Assembly (NCBI GenBank): GCA_003988855.1
Contig: QYAI01000181.1
Location: forward strand, 1-46,638
Origin: Arachnopeziza araneosa
Lineage: Eukaryota > Ascomycota > Leotiomycetes > Helotiales > Arachnopezizaceae
Direction: 5' to 3'
Length of the DNA stretch: 46,638 bases
Shown piece after piece: positions 33,280 through 43,967 of this stretch. The position numbers were made by a program, and so were the translations under genes. Every line of letters starts with the position of its first letter. Positions within the stretch are counted from its first letter, which is position 1. The notes beneath the pieces were generated by a model. It did not search any database, was not told the origin of the DNA, and saw only the letters and a list, made by a program, of their open reading frames with translations.

Positions 33280-33782
33280 GCCTTGGTGCGACGGCAAGTG
33301 ATTCGCCCGGTCGGCTTTTCTCACGACTCATTTTCTTACAGTCAGGCCGTCAGCCCCCAAGCATCACCACTTGCGGTTCGTCCCGCTGCTGTACTGCGTC
33401 TGAATGGTCTTCTAGTGCTTTTCTTAGCCTTGTGGGTATTTGCTTTTTTGGCTGCTGGCGCGATGATGAACACCCAAGACTTCGGCGCCTGTTCGCTCAG
33501 TCGCGCGATGGGATTCTCATGCTCACCAGCATCGTTTCGCGGCCGTCACCAGTAGCCAGTGGTGCGCCCGTGGTCGATACAAATCGAAGCACGAGTCAAT
33601 GGGCGGTACTGTAACCTCTACAGTATCTCCAAGTACGGAGGTACCTGCTCAAGCTTCCGATTGCCCGCCCCCGCGGGATGAGAAGAATTATTCCCTGCGG
33701 AGGTCGCATTTGTATTAGTACACACCGTGGGAGAGAGTCAGGACGTCCCAGCCAAGGTTTGTCGGTCTCCAGGGAGCCTGCC

Positions 33783-33810
33783 CATGGCATGGCATGGCAT
33801 GGCATGGCAG
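33783..33810. repeat. ATGGC pentanucleotide microsatellite
   Basis: Five consecutive ATGGC/CATGG units in non-coding DNA. Confidence 0.92.
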
Positions 33811-34725
33811 CGCAGCCTGGGAGCCTGGGGAGGAGGCCTTTCTTTGCAGGACAGAATGCTCATCTGGGCTCGGTATTGCGTCAAGGTGAGGGAGTGAAGT
33901 GGGACGGACAGCGCAGAGGACGAGACAGAGAGAGAGAGATGGGATCGATGCACGCCCATGAAATATCCAGCGCGATGAAGCAACGGACAGGCAGAGCGAG
34001 CGGCGACGAATAGATTAAAAGACGTCAAGAGAGGCGCCGTTCAGCGGAGGTTGAACGGATAATTTCTACATTCGTGCTCTGCTGGTGGTGGTGGTTGTCA
34101 TGCTGCTTTTCCACCACGATTATTGTTTGGTGCTTTGGAGCCTTCCCTCTTTCGCATCTGCACCCGCCCACGCCATCCATCTCAGTCAGTCCACTTCCCT
34201 TCTTCCCTCCCTTGCGCGCCTTTCTTATCTTGACCCACACACATCCCCCCCGGCTCCTTGACTGGGCACTGGCACTGCGAGCATGGATTGCTTTTGCTCG
34301 CCTGGCTTGTGCTCCCCTTCACTGATAAACTTGCATTATTGTTCACTTAAACAACACTGGACTCCCCCTTCACACAGTCATGCTTCTGCTACTTCCACAA
34401 CCACCACGCCAGCTCCCGAGTCCGAGAGTCTCAACGTCTGCTCTTGACCCGTCACACCTGCCTCTGACCGCAAGCTGAAATATCCCATCGATCCTCCCTG
34501 CGACGCGAGAGGTCCTTCTCCAACACCCTATCTCCTCCTGACCCCCCCCGACAGCACACCTCGCAGACCCCCACCCCCCAAATCTGCCATTTATCAGACC
34601 TCCTCCACCAGCACCACGCCGCTTGGAACCCTCTCCAAGCAGCTCGCCAGTCGTTAACCATTGCCCATTCATGCCTTCCATCGTCCTCACGAACTCTCGA
34701 TTCGGACGATCTGGCTTTCACGAGC

Positions 34726-36278
34726 ATGTTCTCTCCTCCGCGCCGTGAAAAGGCGCGGCCTGACGATTCCCACCTCCCCAAGGGCGACTGCCGCTTCATT
34801 CTTCTCCACCCGGAAGTCAAAGGGCTGCGGTGTGCTTGTGTTGGATTCGCCCTGAACCAGTCCATTCCGGGGTCGACGTGCGATTGCGGCCACCAAGCCT
34901 GCTACCACGCATCAGACATGGAGAACGTTTCGGTCGAACGGCAGGAACTAGAGGTCCTGAAGAAGAAGATTGACATGCTCGAGGGAGCGCTGGATAAAGA
35001 AAGGCAGGCTGGAAGAGGGGGGATTATCGACCGACTTGGCCGGCTGGAGGAATTAGTGGAGAAGAGCAGAGCGGATAGCGAAGTCGAGCTCACAGGCGTG
35101 TATCGAGGGATACGTGGTTTGTGGCAAAACGTGGAAATCTTGACCAAACGGACTCCCTACTATGACGATCGCATTGAAGGTCTAGTCGATGATGCCCAGA
35201 GGATGCGCAATCGCTTGATCGAGATTGACGATGCCTCGATGCGTGTGGAGGACCGAGTGGAGACTCTGGAGAAGTCAGCAACTCTCAGCCCCATGATCAG
35301 TCGGCGACGGAAAGCATCGACCCCTCCATCTGGCGGAGATGAAGATTTGACTGAAGGCTCGGACACGTCAGAACAGACCGAGTTGCCCGAAGATTATCAA
35401 TTCCATTTGATCGTGGGCGAGGAAGCTTCTCACAGGATTGAGTCGTTCAGAGCTCGTGTGAGCTCGGTCGGCTCAGGCTCGAGTTCAAAGTCATGGACAG
35501 TTCACATTTCACTCCTACCTACATCATCACAGCCCTTTCCGTTTGAAAAAGATACCGCAGCATACAAGCGCTGTCTCTCGCGAGGGCTACACCAAATGAT
35601 CGTCATTCCAGACACAGATAGTACCTCATTCAAAGTGGCTGTCAATGAGGCCTTTGCCAATATCCTCCGGGGTCGACCATGGCAACCTCTCGTAGCAAAG
35701 CTCTGTGATGCCAGAACCCTTAGAGGCCTTCCCATGTTGCGTCAGCTTCCTGAGTACCTCATCGGTAGCGACTATGATGCCGACTTCCTTCAACGGAACT
35801 GTGCTGTGAAGGATGCTAGCGGCAAGATTCTTGATCTCTATATTGCTATGTCGGAGGACAAGATCTCTTGGTCGGAACTAAGAGATATCCCCTCTTTCAC
35901 CCCGAAGCTGGAAGCGGCTTGGTCATGGGACCCACATCTCGATGGTCTTTTAGGTACAGATACTTTAAGAGGCGATGGAGAAGATGCAGAGTCGAACCGG
36001 TAAGCCTCTACCACTAAACTTTCACAGACCGATTTGTTTATTTGGCATGTTCTGTTTCTGATTCATAAAGCGATATCACTAGAGCCTCGGTGTCTGGCTC
36101 GGTTAGTGATATTCAGTGCTGACTTCTCGCCAGCCCTGCAGCGGGTGACATCGTTTCCACCTGGCCACCCAGCCTGAAGCGCAATGCATCGGAGATTACA
36201 AGAACTCCAAGTTTTGGATCCGCACCAGATGGTGAAGGATCAAGGAACAAGATGCGACGCGCTGCACCTGTCTATTAA
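34726..36278 (+). CDS. Coiled-coil protein with N-terminal Cys/His cluster, unknown function
   Basis: Two exons (34726-35999, 36134-36278) give 472 residues. Residues 22-61 hold Cys22, Cys36, Cys38, Cys52, Cys54, His56, Cys59 and His61, arranged as CxC, then 13 residues, then CxCGHxxCxH, which looks like a zinc-binding module. Residues about 65-190 are a long charged helical region (RQELEVLKKKIDMLEGALDKE, RIEGLVDDAQRMRNRL, RVEDRVETLEK), probably a coiled coil. A Ser-rich linker leads to a globular C-terminal half (YQFHLIVGEEASHRI, KSWTVHISLLPTS, PFEKDTAAYKRCLSRGLHQM) that I cannot assign. I recall this Cys/His pattern in other uncharacterised fungal proteins. The single 134-nt intron has donor GTAAGC, a GCTGAC branch site and acceptor GCCAG. 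A DNA-, RNA- or protein-binding role is possible. Confidence 0.82.
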
Positions 36279-37165
36279 GGTAGTTAGAAGAGAGGCAGAG
36301 ACTATAAAGTGATGTTTTGGAGCATTAGACTGTGCTATAGGACTGGGTCTGATTTTGGAAGTATGGAGTTCGGAGACATAGACGGAAGATACCTGAGATG
36401 GTCGGGCATGGCGTTAAGGATGTATTGGTATTACCTAACGACCATATTGCGCGATTTCAGAGGCTCTTTTTGCAGAAAACCTCTGTTCAACTGTAGGTAT
36501 CGCATAGTAGCTTGTTACTTCGTTACCTTAGTGCTGTCGGCTAGACTTGACTGTTTTAAGGAGTATTTAGATCGGTTTTGGGGCCTTCCCTATGCTACAG
36601 TGAAAATGTTTCACCTGTATCCTATCTAACATCTACACGTAAATTCTTTTTGGATGACGTTAATCCTTTGCCGCAATTTGTTTGAGTCGCCAGAGAAGCA
36701 AAGCATTTGCAAATAGAGTATTACTCACAAGTAAGTCGGCATGTGCTTTACCAACGCCCCCAAGTTTTGTAGTTGAGAATCTAGAAGCGAAAGCGCGGCT
36801 GCGGGGCTTTTTATTTGGAGCCTCAAAAATTTACTGGGGGGCTACATCATGCCCTTTCAACATACAGCTTTTCTGCGTTTTGCACAAATCCTTCTACGGA
36901 GTCTGACTACACTGCGAGAGACTCAAGTTATTATCATTTTCTGAATTCGAATCACCGAATTGCGCCTCCAGTCTACCGAGGATTGACCTGCCAGTAAACA
37001 AACACCCTCTCACCTAGGCTTTATTCCATTAGAAGACTATCACTCTTCGAAGAATTGAGGAGGCTGTTAATGGGATAAACACAAGGGCATGAATTATTTC
37101 TGATAGCAAAGAAGATGTGTGATGTCTCTCCAACAAAGCGCCGTAAGACAAAAGGCACACTAGCC
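36279..37165. other. Intergenic region
   Basis: 887 bp between two plus-strand genes. The frame at 36309-36629 overlaps the presumed 3' UTR and has no recognisable content. No RNA gene or repeat was seen. Confidence 0.5.
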
Positions 37166-39697
37166 ATGAAATCTGGCCGAGGTACAAATATCTAAAGCTC
37201 ACCTCTTAATTGTGCTTAGAACTGTTCTGACTGGAATCTGTATAGCTTCATGGCCTGCGAATGAGCTACCTGTAGAAATATTCGCCCTTATTATTGCATA
37301 CCTACCTCGATCAAATATTCAAAGTATGCGACTTGTCAACAAGGAGTTTGAAGAAAAGGTTGCCCAAGTCCTATTCCGCGCTGTCGTGGTTCCATTCAAA
37401 CCAGAGATATATGGAATAAGCCCAGATACTGCTCTAAAGAACGATGTACAGGGCTCTATTATGTTACAGGACAAGGGAATGAGGGTCTTTCAAGGGCACG
37501 TTTGACATTGACCTTTGCACCTAACAGCACTAACATATCTTCCTTTAGTTTCGGTAAATGGATACAAAGATTTGCTATGAGCTTCGAGATTGACTTGCAT
37601 AAATTGACGAGCCCTCCTGCTAAATCGGATCAAGAAGCCATTACTTCCTTCTGGGGAATATATCGCTGGCCCTTCAAGAGCTACAACCGGTATACTCAGC
37701 TTGAAGGTTTAGAACAAACTGCAGATGAGACAAGAAGTATGGCTAGAGCTTTGCGATTTGTCTCCCGGGCAGAGGAGCTTGGCCTTTCTATCGATGGAGG
37801 ACTCGGATGGCTCTCGGGTCCTGATATCAATCTGAGGACTACTTCTCGATTTGATAGGTTTCCTGTTTTCGGCATTTCAAGATTCGTTCCGGAGCCGAAG
37901 ACGAAACTTAGCAAGCTAGGAAGTGCGGGTCAAGTTTTGCACAGCCAGAATGGGGGCATAGTTCGAGACATGAGAAGAATATTAGAAGAAGCCGGATACA
38001 ACGGGGATGATCTTGATGATGCCATTGGGATGTTACTTGAGAGTGAGGGAATATCATTTCATATGGGTAACCAAGAAGATTCATTCCAGCAATCGTCTCA
38101 GGTCCAGGATAACTGGCGACGAGCTCGCAGACGTTATCAATTGAGCAACGGAGGAGGAACGGAACCGACTTCACCTCATACTGATCTCGACTATACACCG
38201 ACTTCTGAAAATGATGATGAGGCCGATGACGATTTGGAAAACTTTCCGCCATCAAACCTTACCTTCTCAAACCAAACAACGAAGAGCAAGGGCGATGTGT
38301 ATCCTATGAAACCAAATGACCTCTCTAACGCCCAGAGAGAGATGTTATTAGAGATGGAATGGGCTCAAAGTGCTTTCATGCAGTCCTGGGCCATTGCAGT
38401 CATTGATAATATCCCAACTTTCAAGCATGTTCGAACCCTCACTATTTCTCGTCTACCACACCGTCACCTTTCGATTCTATGCCGTCAAGACTTCTGGAAG
38501 AGCTTACTTCTATTGAACACCTTTTCTCTAGCAGTAATCCCGGACTGGCGAGAAGTTAAGAAAGAAGCTACAAGCTGGGTACAAGATAACAGAGTTCCGC
38601 CGTCACAGTCGCTTCCTGGGGTCTACAAACTCTTCAATGATCATATCTCTATTGCCACGAATATCACATCGCTTCACTTCGAGTGGATTTGTGGCGGAGA
38701 ATATGCCCCTGGTATGTTTGCGCGTAACCAGCTCATTTTGGCTGCGCCAATGGTCCCCAAAGCCGTGGATATGGTAAATAGGGTAGTGGTCCAGCCTGTG
38801 CTATCTTTGCCCTTTATCGAGCATCTATCACTGAAGAATTGTTGGTTAAGCCCACATGTCTTGAAGAGATTGTTGTACCCAATGAGAGCTGGCTCACTGA
38901 AGAGCTTGTCGTTTGACTCGGTGTCACTGACGGCAGCAATTGCCCCTAATGCGCAACCTGGTCCTGCTGCTCAAGCTGCAGCTTTAGTACAGAATCCCCA
39001 GGTGGCCCAGAACATAGCAGCTCATGTGGTGCACGCAGCTCAGTTTCCAAATATGAACAACTTCCCAGTGATGGGCGGTTGGCAAGGCCTGCAGAATCCC
39101 CTCAATCCCCTCAATCCCCAGAACCCTCAGAATATTCAAGTTCTAGCTCCTCAGCCAGTGCAGCTACTTCAGCCGGCAGCTGCTCAAGTTGTTGATGATG
39201 GATCCCCCGATTGGCTTCAACCGCCTCGTCTTGGATCGTGGTCGGAGATTATTGATGACATGAGTCCTAGCACTACCTTGGCCGATATTCGTTTCGAGAG
39301 AGATATTGGTCCTGAACCGGAACGTCGGGAGCAAAGCTACTTAAAGAAGCTATTATTCACCTCTTGTGGCTATGTGCGCCTGCCGTTAGATTTTGATCAA
39401 AGCAGCATTGATCACCCCCCAGCAGGAGCACAAATCGCCTCTAATACGACGAGGAGAATGAATGAGATCGAATCTTATATGATGAAACCCTTAGAGCCAA
39501 CCCTTGGAACCGTCATTAATTCTCTGAGCCATGTCGAGAAGATGACCCTCGAAAGCGCTTGGAATCTCACCATTGGTTGGGACAGAAGCAAGATTGAAAC
39601 AGTTCTAGATGCCCAGCTTGATGGTATCGCGCATGCCGGTCAAGGACGCTTCGGAGGTATTATTGAGGCTCCTGTCTCACCTTCGCGCAGGTATTAA
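37166..39697 (+). CDS. F-box domain protein
   Basis: F-box proteins select substrates for SCF ubiquitin ligases by binding Skp1. Three exons (37166-37181, 37246-37495, 37549-39697) give 804 residues. The start MKSGR is joined by splicing to ASWPANELPVEIFALIIAYLPRS, then NIQSMRLVNKEFEEKVAQVLF, which completes a classical F-box (residues about 6-50). Exon 3 contains GKWIQRFAMSFEID, a UBA-like stretch near RRILEEAGYNGDDLDDAIGMLLES, and leucine-rich segments (VRTLTISRLPHRHL, IEHLSLKNCWLSP, LKSLSFDSVSL) compatible with LRR substrate binding. A Pro/Gln/Asn/Ala-rich insert lies at about 590-660. Joining exons 2 and 3 needs a GC-AG intron (37496-37548, donor GG|GCACGT, branch CTAAC, acceptor CTTTAG); no GT donor restores the frame. 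Substrate unknown. Confidence 0.85.
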
Positions 39698-40313
39698 GAA
39701 GACGTGCCTGTGCTGGGTACTAGAATGCTTCGACAGGACTTGCTGTGAGGAAACACAATAGCTTCCAGGTTACACTTGTTTTCAAAAACGTCAAGGCCAA
39801 TTTCCTTCTCAATTCCGCACTAATTCAACGAGTTGTTGATATTTTACCTCATATTGTATTCTGTACAATAGCGCAGCATGGATCCCATCATCTCTTTAAA
39901 TTTGCATCATGAATAACGCATGAATGATGCTACCTATGTACGGTTGTGGTGGGATTGACAAGTAAGTTGGACGTCGCACAGATTCTCATCATAGGGCCTC
40001 GTCCCGAGGGACAAGAACAACCAATGTTGGTTATGTATGATCAAGACTCGCAAGAATTTCTAATCAGAGCGAATAAGAATATTGAAACCCTTGTGGAAAA
40101 TAAGAACGTCATGCGAAAAAAATGCACATATCTATGGAGTAATATCCGTCCTGAGCTGCTCGATCACTTAGAAACCTGAGGTTGAAGAATTATTTCATGG
40201 TGGCTAGCGATTTGCTAGTGAAATGCAGGCTCTCTGAGTGAAGAAAACCTTTTCAATGACCATGCCCTTCTGCAAACCCCAGTCATGCCAAACCCAAACC
40301 GTAAAATGAATCT
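39698..40313. other. Intergenic region with an orphan coding-like frame
   Basis: 616 bp between the 3' ends of the F-box gene and RPL17. It contains an open frame at 39946-40179 (plus) of 77 codons whose composition looks protein-like (KLDVAQILIIGPRPEGQEQP, MLVMYDQDSQEFLIRANKN) but which begins with GTG, has no ATG upstream and no splice junction I could connect to the F-box gene. It may be a gene fragment or chance. Confidence 0.4.
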
Positions 40314-41243
40314 CTAAGCAGCAGTAATAGCACGACGTTGGCGAGAACCACGTTGTCTCGAGCTTAGATGAGCCTCCTCACGTCCAACAACCGCCTCTGA
40401 CTTCTGTACAACTTCTTCACCCTCGGTCAAGATCAACTCGATGTGACAAGGATTGGACATGTATGGGTTGATCTGAATGTGTAAGCCAAACCTTCAAGGA
40501 CACCCACTATAATTACTTACACGACCATGAGCACGGTATGTTCGTCGACGTTGCTTGGGGGCTTGGTTGACTTGGATATGCTTGACGATCAAATTGCCAG
40601 TATCAAGCCCTTTGGTATCGGCGTTGGCCTCGGCGTTCTTGAGTAGTCCAAGAAGGAACTCTGCAGACTTGATGGGCCATCTTGCGCGAGAGACACCGAA
40701 TTGCTTTCCTAAGACAAGAATGTTAACACTGACGGGTATGTTTATTGTTGTCATGGCATACCTTGAGCTGCACGTCCAGTTCCACCAGCGTATCTTCTCA
40801 TTGGGACAGCCTCCTTGTGATTCTTTACATTCTCGAGGAAAGCGATCGCACGCTGCAATTTCCATCCATTAATGGCAAACGCAGTCTCTCTGGTATTCTT
40901 AAAGGCTGAAAAACAGATCAGCTTCGAGAATATGTTTTGTATATCGAGTTACCTACAAACTCGAAGGTAAGCACCACGAGCGCGAGCACTCTTGCCTGGA
41001 TGAATCTCTGTTGCTGCGTATCGGACCTATTGGTAAGAAAAATCAACAGAGTCCTCAATAAATCGGGGTTTGAATCCAAGATCTTCATTCTTCGGCCAGG
41101 TAATCGTTTTTCGCATGAAGATTCATAGCGCCACCATGACAGCCAGCGGATCGCCCCAAATGCCATCTCGAAATCTAAGTTGGATATCGAGGCGTAATAT
41201 CTGCCCTAACAACATATAATAGACAGAGAAATTGGCTTACCAT
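40314..41243 (-). CDS. RPL17: 60S ribosomal protein L17 (uL22)
   Basis: uL22 lies at the ribosomal exit tunnel and touches all domains of the large-subunit rRNA. Five minus-strand exons (41241-41243, 40957-41026, 40762-40905, 40521-40708, 40314-40472) give 187 residues, matching the family. The first exon is only the ATG; the first intron is 214 nt. The protein reads MVRYAATEIHPGKSARARGA, LRVSFKNTRETAFAINGWKL, PMRRYAGGTGRAAQGKQFG, RWPIKSAEFLLGLLKNAEAN, then PKQRRRTYRAHGRINPYMS, with a basic tail RQRGSRQRRAITAA. All introns are GT-AG. The gene is head to head with RPS18; their start codons are 215 bp apart, so they probably share regulatory sequence. Confidence 0.97.
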
Positions 41244-41458
41244 CTTGTCGTTTGGCAATGGACTCGTTACTTCGTGGTGTTTAAATGATCTCGAAATTTC
41301 GGTGGTTGTGGGTTTAATTTCCTCGCTTGACGTTCGGCTAGAACCATATTTGGTTAAGCGCCGTATGCCACACACAAAGCCTCATTATTTTCAAATACCT
41401 CCCATTTTACGACAACCTACCAACAAATTGAGCGACCACCTTGGAACAGTCGCCCAAC
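41244..41458. promoter_or_regulatory. Bidirectional promoter RPL17/RPS18
   Basis: 215 bp separate the two ribosomal protein start codons and must hold both promoters and leaders. I could not identify a specific factor site with confidence. Confidence 0.8.
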
Positions 41459-42345
41459 ATGTCTCTCGTTAGGTTAGTCGATCTTCTGTTCTCAATAACA
41501 AAAAGAAATCAGCAACTGGGAGTCTCAATTAATCCACCCTGGATTTCTACATCTTCTGCAGAACAACTTTTCTTATTTCAGAACTTCAAACAAATCTTTC
41601 GTTCATAGCTGACGCTCCCTCCAGCGGCGAGAAGTCGAACTTCCAGTTCATTCTACGTCTTCTCAATACAAACGTCGACGGAAAGGTCAAGGTGAGCACA
41701 GTGACTAGCTTCTTTATCACAACATCAAACTAACTTGATTCTCTCGAGGTAATCTATGCGCTCACTAAGATAAGTACGCTATATCCTACTTCAAATCTAT
41801 ATTTCTGAGTTTGGGCGTTGTCCCGAGAACATTTTCTACCTACCTCTGGAAGCAGGTTTCAAGAGCTCTGCTTTCTCAACCCGCAACCGCTCCAAAAACA
41901 TCAATAACCCCATATACTAATATACTTGCAGAGGGTGTGGGTCGCCGTTATTCCAACCTCGTGTGCAAGAAGGCAGATGTCGATCTCAATAAGCGTGCTG
42001 GTGAGCTTACTTCGGAAGAGCTAGGTGAGCATTTTCCTCTACAACCAAAAAATCATCCAGCTAAAAGGAATAGAACGCATCGTTACCATCATCCAAAACC
42101 CTACGCAGTATAAAATCCCGGCTTGGTTCCTCAATCGTCAACGCGATATCGTTGATGGCAAGGATTCTCAAATTTTGGCCAACGGTGTTGACTCTAAACT
42201 TCGTGACGATCTCGAGCGTCTAAAGAAGATCCGTGCTCATCGTGGTCTCCGTCACTACTGGGGTCTCCGTGTTCGTGGACAGCACTCAAAGACAACTGGT
42301 CGTCGTGGTCGGACTGTCGGTGTCTCGAAGAAGAAGGGTGGTTAA
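41459..42345 (+). CDS. RPS18: 40S ribosomal protein S18 (uS13)
   Basis: uS13 sits in the small-subunit head and contacts the P-site tRNA and the large subunit. Five exons (41459-41472, 41625-41691, 41749-41773, 41932-42024, 42068-42345) give 158 residues. The sequence is MSLVSGEKSNFQFILRLLNT, then NVDGKVKVIYALTKIKGVGRRYSNLVCKKAD in pieces across exon 2 to exon 4, AGELTSEELGIERIVTIIQN, WFLNRQRDIVDGKDSQ and the basic end HYWGLRVRGQHSKTTGRRG with VGVSKKKGG. The first intron uses the CTCCCTCCAG acceptor at 41624; the nearer CATAG acceptor would give an immediate stop. Introns 1 and 3 (152 and 158 nt) are long for this genome; neither shows convincing snoRNA boxes. Confidence 0.97.
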
Positions 42346-42562
42346 ACATTTGCGGGCATGGGTTATGTGGGCTGGCTGGAGTTGCTTCTCATATGGGTTG
42401 ATACTCTGCGTTTCCGCTACTGCACGAGGCACAAACTACTGGGTGTACATCAAGACATTTAGTTGACAAAATCAAACGTCAAGTTTCCTCGTGAATCATC
42501 GGCTTATCGCAGAGACAGACTCCTTTCATGCTCGCTATTTCACATTCATGCAATGAAATGAT

Positions 42563-43465
42563 TCAGTCTTCATGCGTAACAGCCATGTCCAGGACTTCCA
42601 CCCTCCCTTGGCCTTTCGTCTCACCTCCGATAAAATCCCCTAAACCCTTAAGGGCTCCTGGCTCAACGAAACCTGTGACTTCCCATTCCGAACCAATAAC
42701 GTCTTGAGTTTCAACTTGCTCCACATAGCCTAGAATTCGATCTTTGACCGTACCTTTAGCTTTATCATCTACATCCTCCGAGTTTGCGTCCTTTGTCTTG
42801 GCGGCTTGCTTCAAGATACTTGTTGGACAGGTAATTCTCAGTCTCATTCTTGCTCTTGCCACAGGGATTGGTTGATGCGCGATTAAGGCTTTCATAGCTT
42901 CTAGTGCTTGACTTTTAGAGCTTTTTGTAGCAATAACGCCTGTCCAAACATGTTCCTTTGGCTTTGGCTTTGCCTCACCATCTTCCCCTGCTGCTGGAGT
43001 GCCAGTTCCAGACCCAGCCTGCGCCTGAGACCCTTGCGAACTGAGCATATCTAATGCCTTTTCGATCATACCAGTAGTGTACACTCGCTTCGTCTTTGGA
43101 TCTACCAGCTTACTAGCAACTATCCCCACAACCTCATTGTGAACTCTTTCTAGTTGCGCGTGCCTTTCTTTCTCGCCAACTTGAAGTTCTCCTTTATTCA
43201 ATATCTCGAGGATAATTTCGTTGATTGACTTTTCTTTTCCAAAAGCCTTGATCAGATCTGCCGAGGGAGCGGTTTGACCTTTCGACACGTTGAGGAAGAC
43301 GGAGTTGATTTGCAAAACATTGTCGAGGTCCTTCTCTATCCCCGAGCGCCATTCAAGGACTTTGTTCTTGTAGCAAGCTATTTCAAAACGTTTCTTTGCT
43401 TTCTTGAGGCGGACAAGTGAGACATTTGTGAGTTTAATTTGGTTGGAGGGCTGGTTGATAGGCAT
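42563..43465 (-). CDS. SDO1: Ribosome maturation protein SDO1 (SBDS)
   Basis: SDO1/SBDS works with the GTPase EFL1 to release eIF6/TIF6 from pre-60S subunits, the last cytoplasmic maturation step. The intronless frame has 300 residues; yeast has 250. The N-terminal FYSH domain is clear: IKLTNVSLVRLKKAKKRFEIACYKNK as consecutive blocks, WRSGIEKDLDNVLQ and VFLNVSKGQTAP. The central helical domain follows with AFGKEKSINEIILEILNKGE and VVGIVASKLVDPKTKR. The extra length comes mainly from a Gly/Ala/Gln/Pro-rich insert at about residues 145-175 and an acidic C-terminus ending VTHED. The gene converges on RPS18, with 217 bp between the stops. Confidence 0.96.
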   Translation of the reverse strand: MPINQPSNQIKLTNVSLVRLKKAKKRFEIACYKNKVLEWRSGIEKDLDNVLQINSVFLNVSKGQTAPSADLIKAFGKEKSINEIILEILNKGELQVGEKERHAQLERVHNEVVGIVASKLVDPKTKRVYTTGMIEKALDMLSSQGSQAQAGSGTGTPAAGEDGEAKPKPKEHVWTGVIATKSSKSQALEAMKALIAHQPIPVARARMRLRITCPTSILKQAAKTKDANSEDVDDKAKGTVKDRILGYVEQVETQDVIGSEWEVTGFVEPGALKGLGDFIGGETKGQGRVEVLDMAVTHED

Positions 43466-43967
43466 CTTGTGTGTATTTGAGTTGTCATGAAATGGAAGGC
43501 GGAACAGCGCTGAGTAGGTAGATATTTTCTACCGCCCCTCGCTAGCATGGGGTTTTGCCAGCAGGGCAGGCGCAGTACAAATTCACTTCCTCCAAACGCA
43601 GCAAGTTCTGTGCAATGATGGTCAAAAGCAACCCTCTATTGAAGTTGAGCAAATCATCATGGTCTTTCCAGAGTTATTTTTAAGCCCCTTTGATGAACTT
43701 ACGATTGCCTAACACTTGACCTCCCAGGCGCTGAAAACGCCACTTACAGGTCTCACGTGCCTTATCGTTGCTGATAGGCACCAGGGAGGCGCAGCTGTAA
43801 CTCGAGCTAAGCTGCTATGACAACCCGAACCGTACCTGGCTGATCCTGCTTCCCTTCCTTCTTCATAACATCTGTGATAGCCATCAAATTCATCTGTACT
43901 TCTATCATTTATATACCATAAATTGGGATTGGTATCCTATCAACTGATACCATCAGTCGTCTTCATC
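43466..43967. promoter_or_regulatory. Divergent promoter region, SDO1 and carboxypeptidase Y
   Basis: 502 bp between head-to-head genes; no ORF. A CACGTG-related CTCACGTGCC lies near 43752-43761. A string similar to the 5' end of 18S rRNA (43833 onward) is too short to be an rDNA fragment. Confidence 0.55.

Larger units (their letters stand above)
31061..34725. other. Gene-poor region before the Cys/His coiled-coil gene
   Basis: 3.7 kb with only short unsupported frames (for example 31614-32039). I looked for zinc-cluster, transposase and reverse-transcriptase motifs by eye and found none. The first 150 bp are the promoter of the minus-strand neighbour. From about 34080 the plus strand is C/T-rich and is probably the leader of the next gene. 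Small palindromes and a pentanucleotide repeat are listed separately. Confidence 0.5.

Noticed and set aside
36309..36629. 106-codon plus-strand frame
   Set aside because: Lies in the presumed 3' UTR of the preceding gene; Trp/Arg/Tyr-rich without any family resemblance.
39946..40179. Extra 3' exon of the F-box gene
   Set aside because: Neither a GT donor near 39690 nor the CACAG acceptor near 39979 keeps the frame open, and the F-box ORF ends naturally at 39697.
41027..41240. tRNA-like B-box (GGATTCAAACCCC) in RPL17 intron 1, minus strand
   Set aside because: The T stem does not pair and no acceptor stem or convincing A-box could be drawn.
41473..41931. Possible snoRNA genes in the long introns of RPS18 and RPL17
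   Set aside because: No TGATGA-like C box together with a CTGA D box and end stem was found.
43833..43850. String resembling the first bases of 18S rRNA (TACCTGGCTGATCCTGC)
   Set aside because: Only about 17 bases with one mismatch; the following sequence does not match rRNA, so it is chance similarity.
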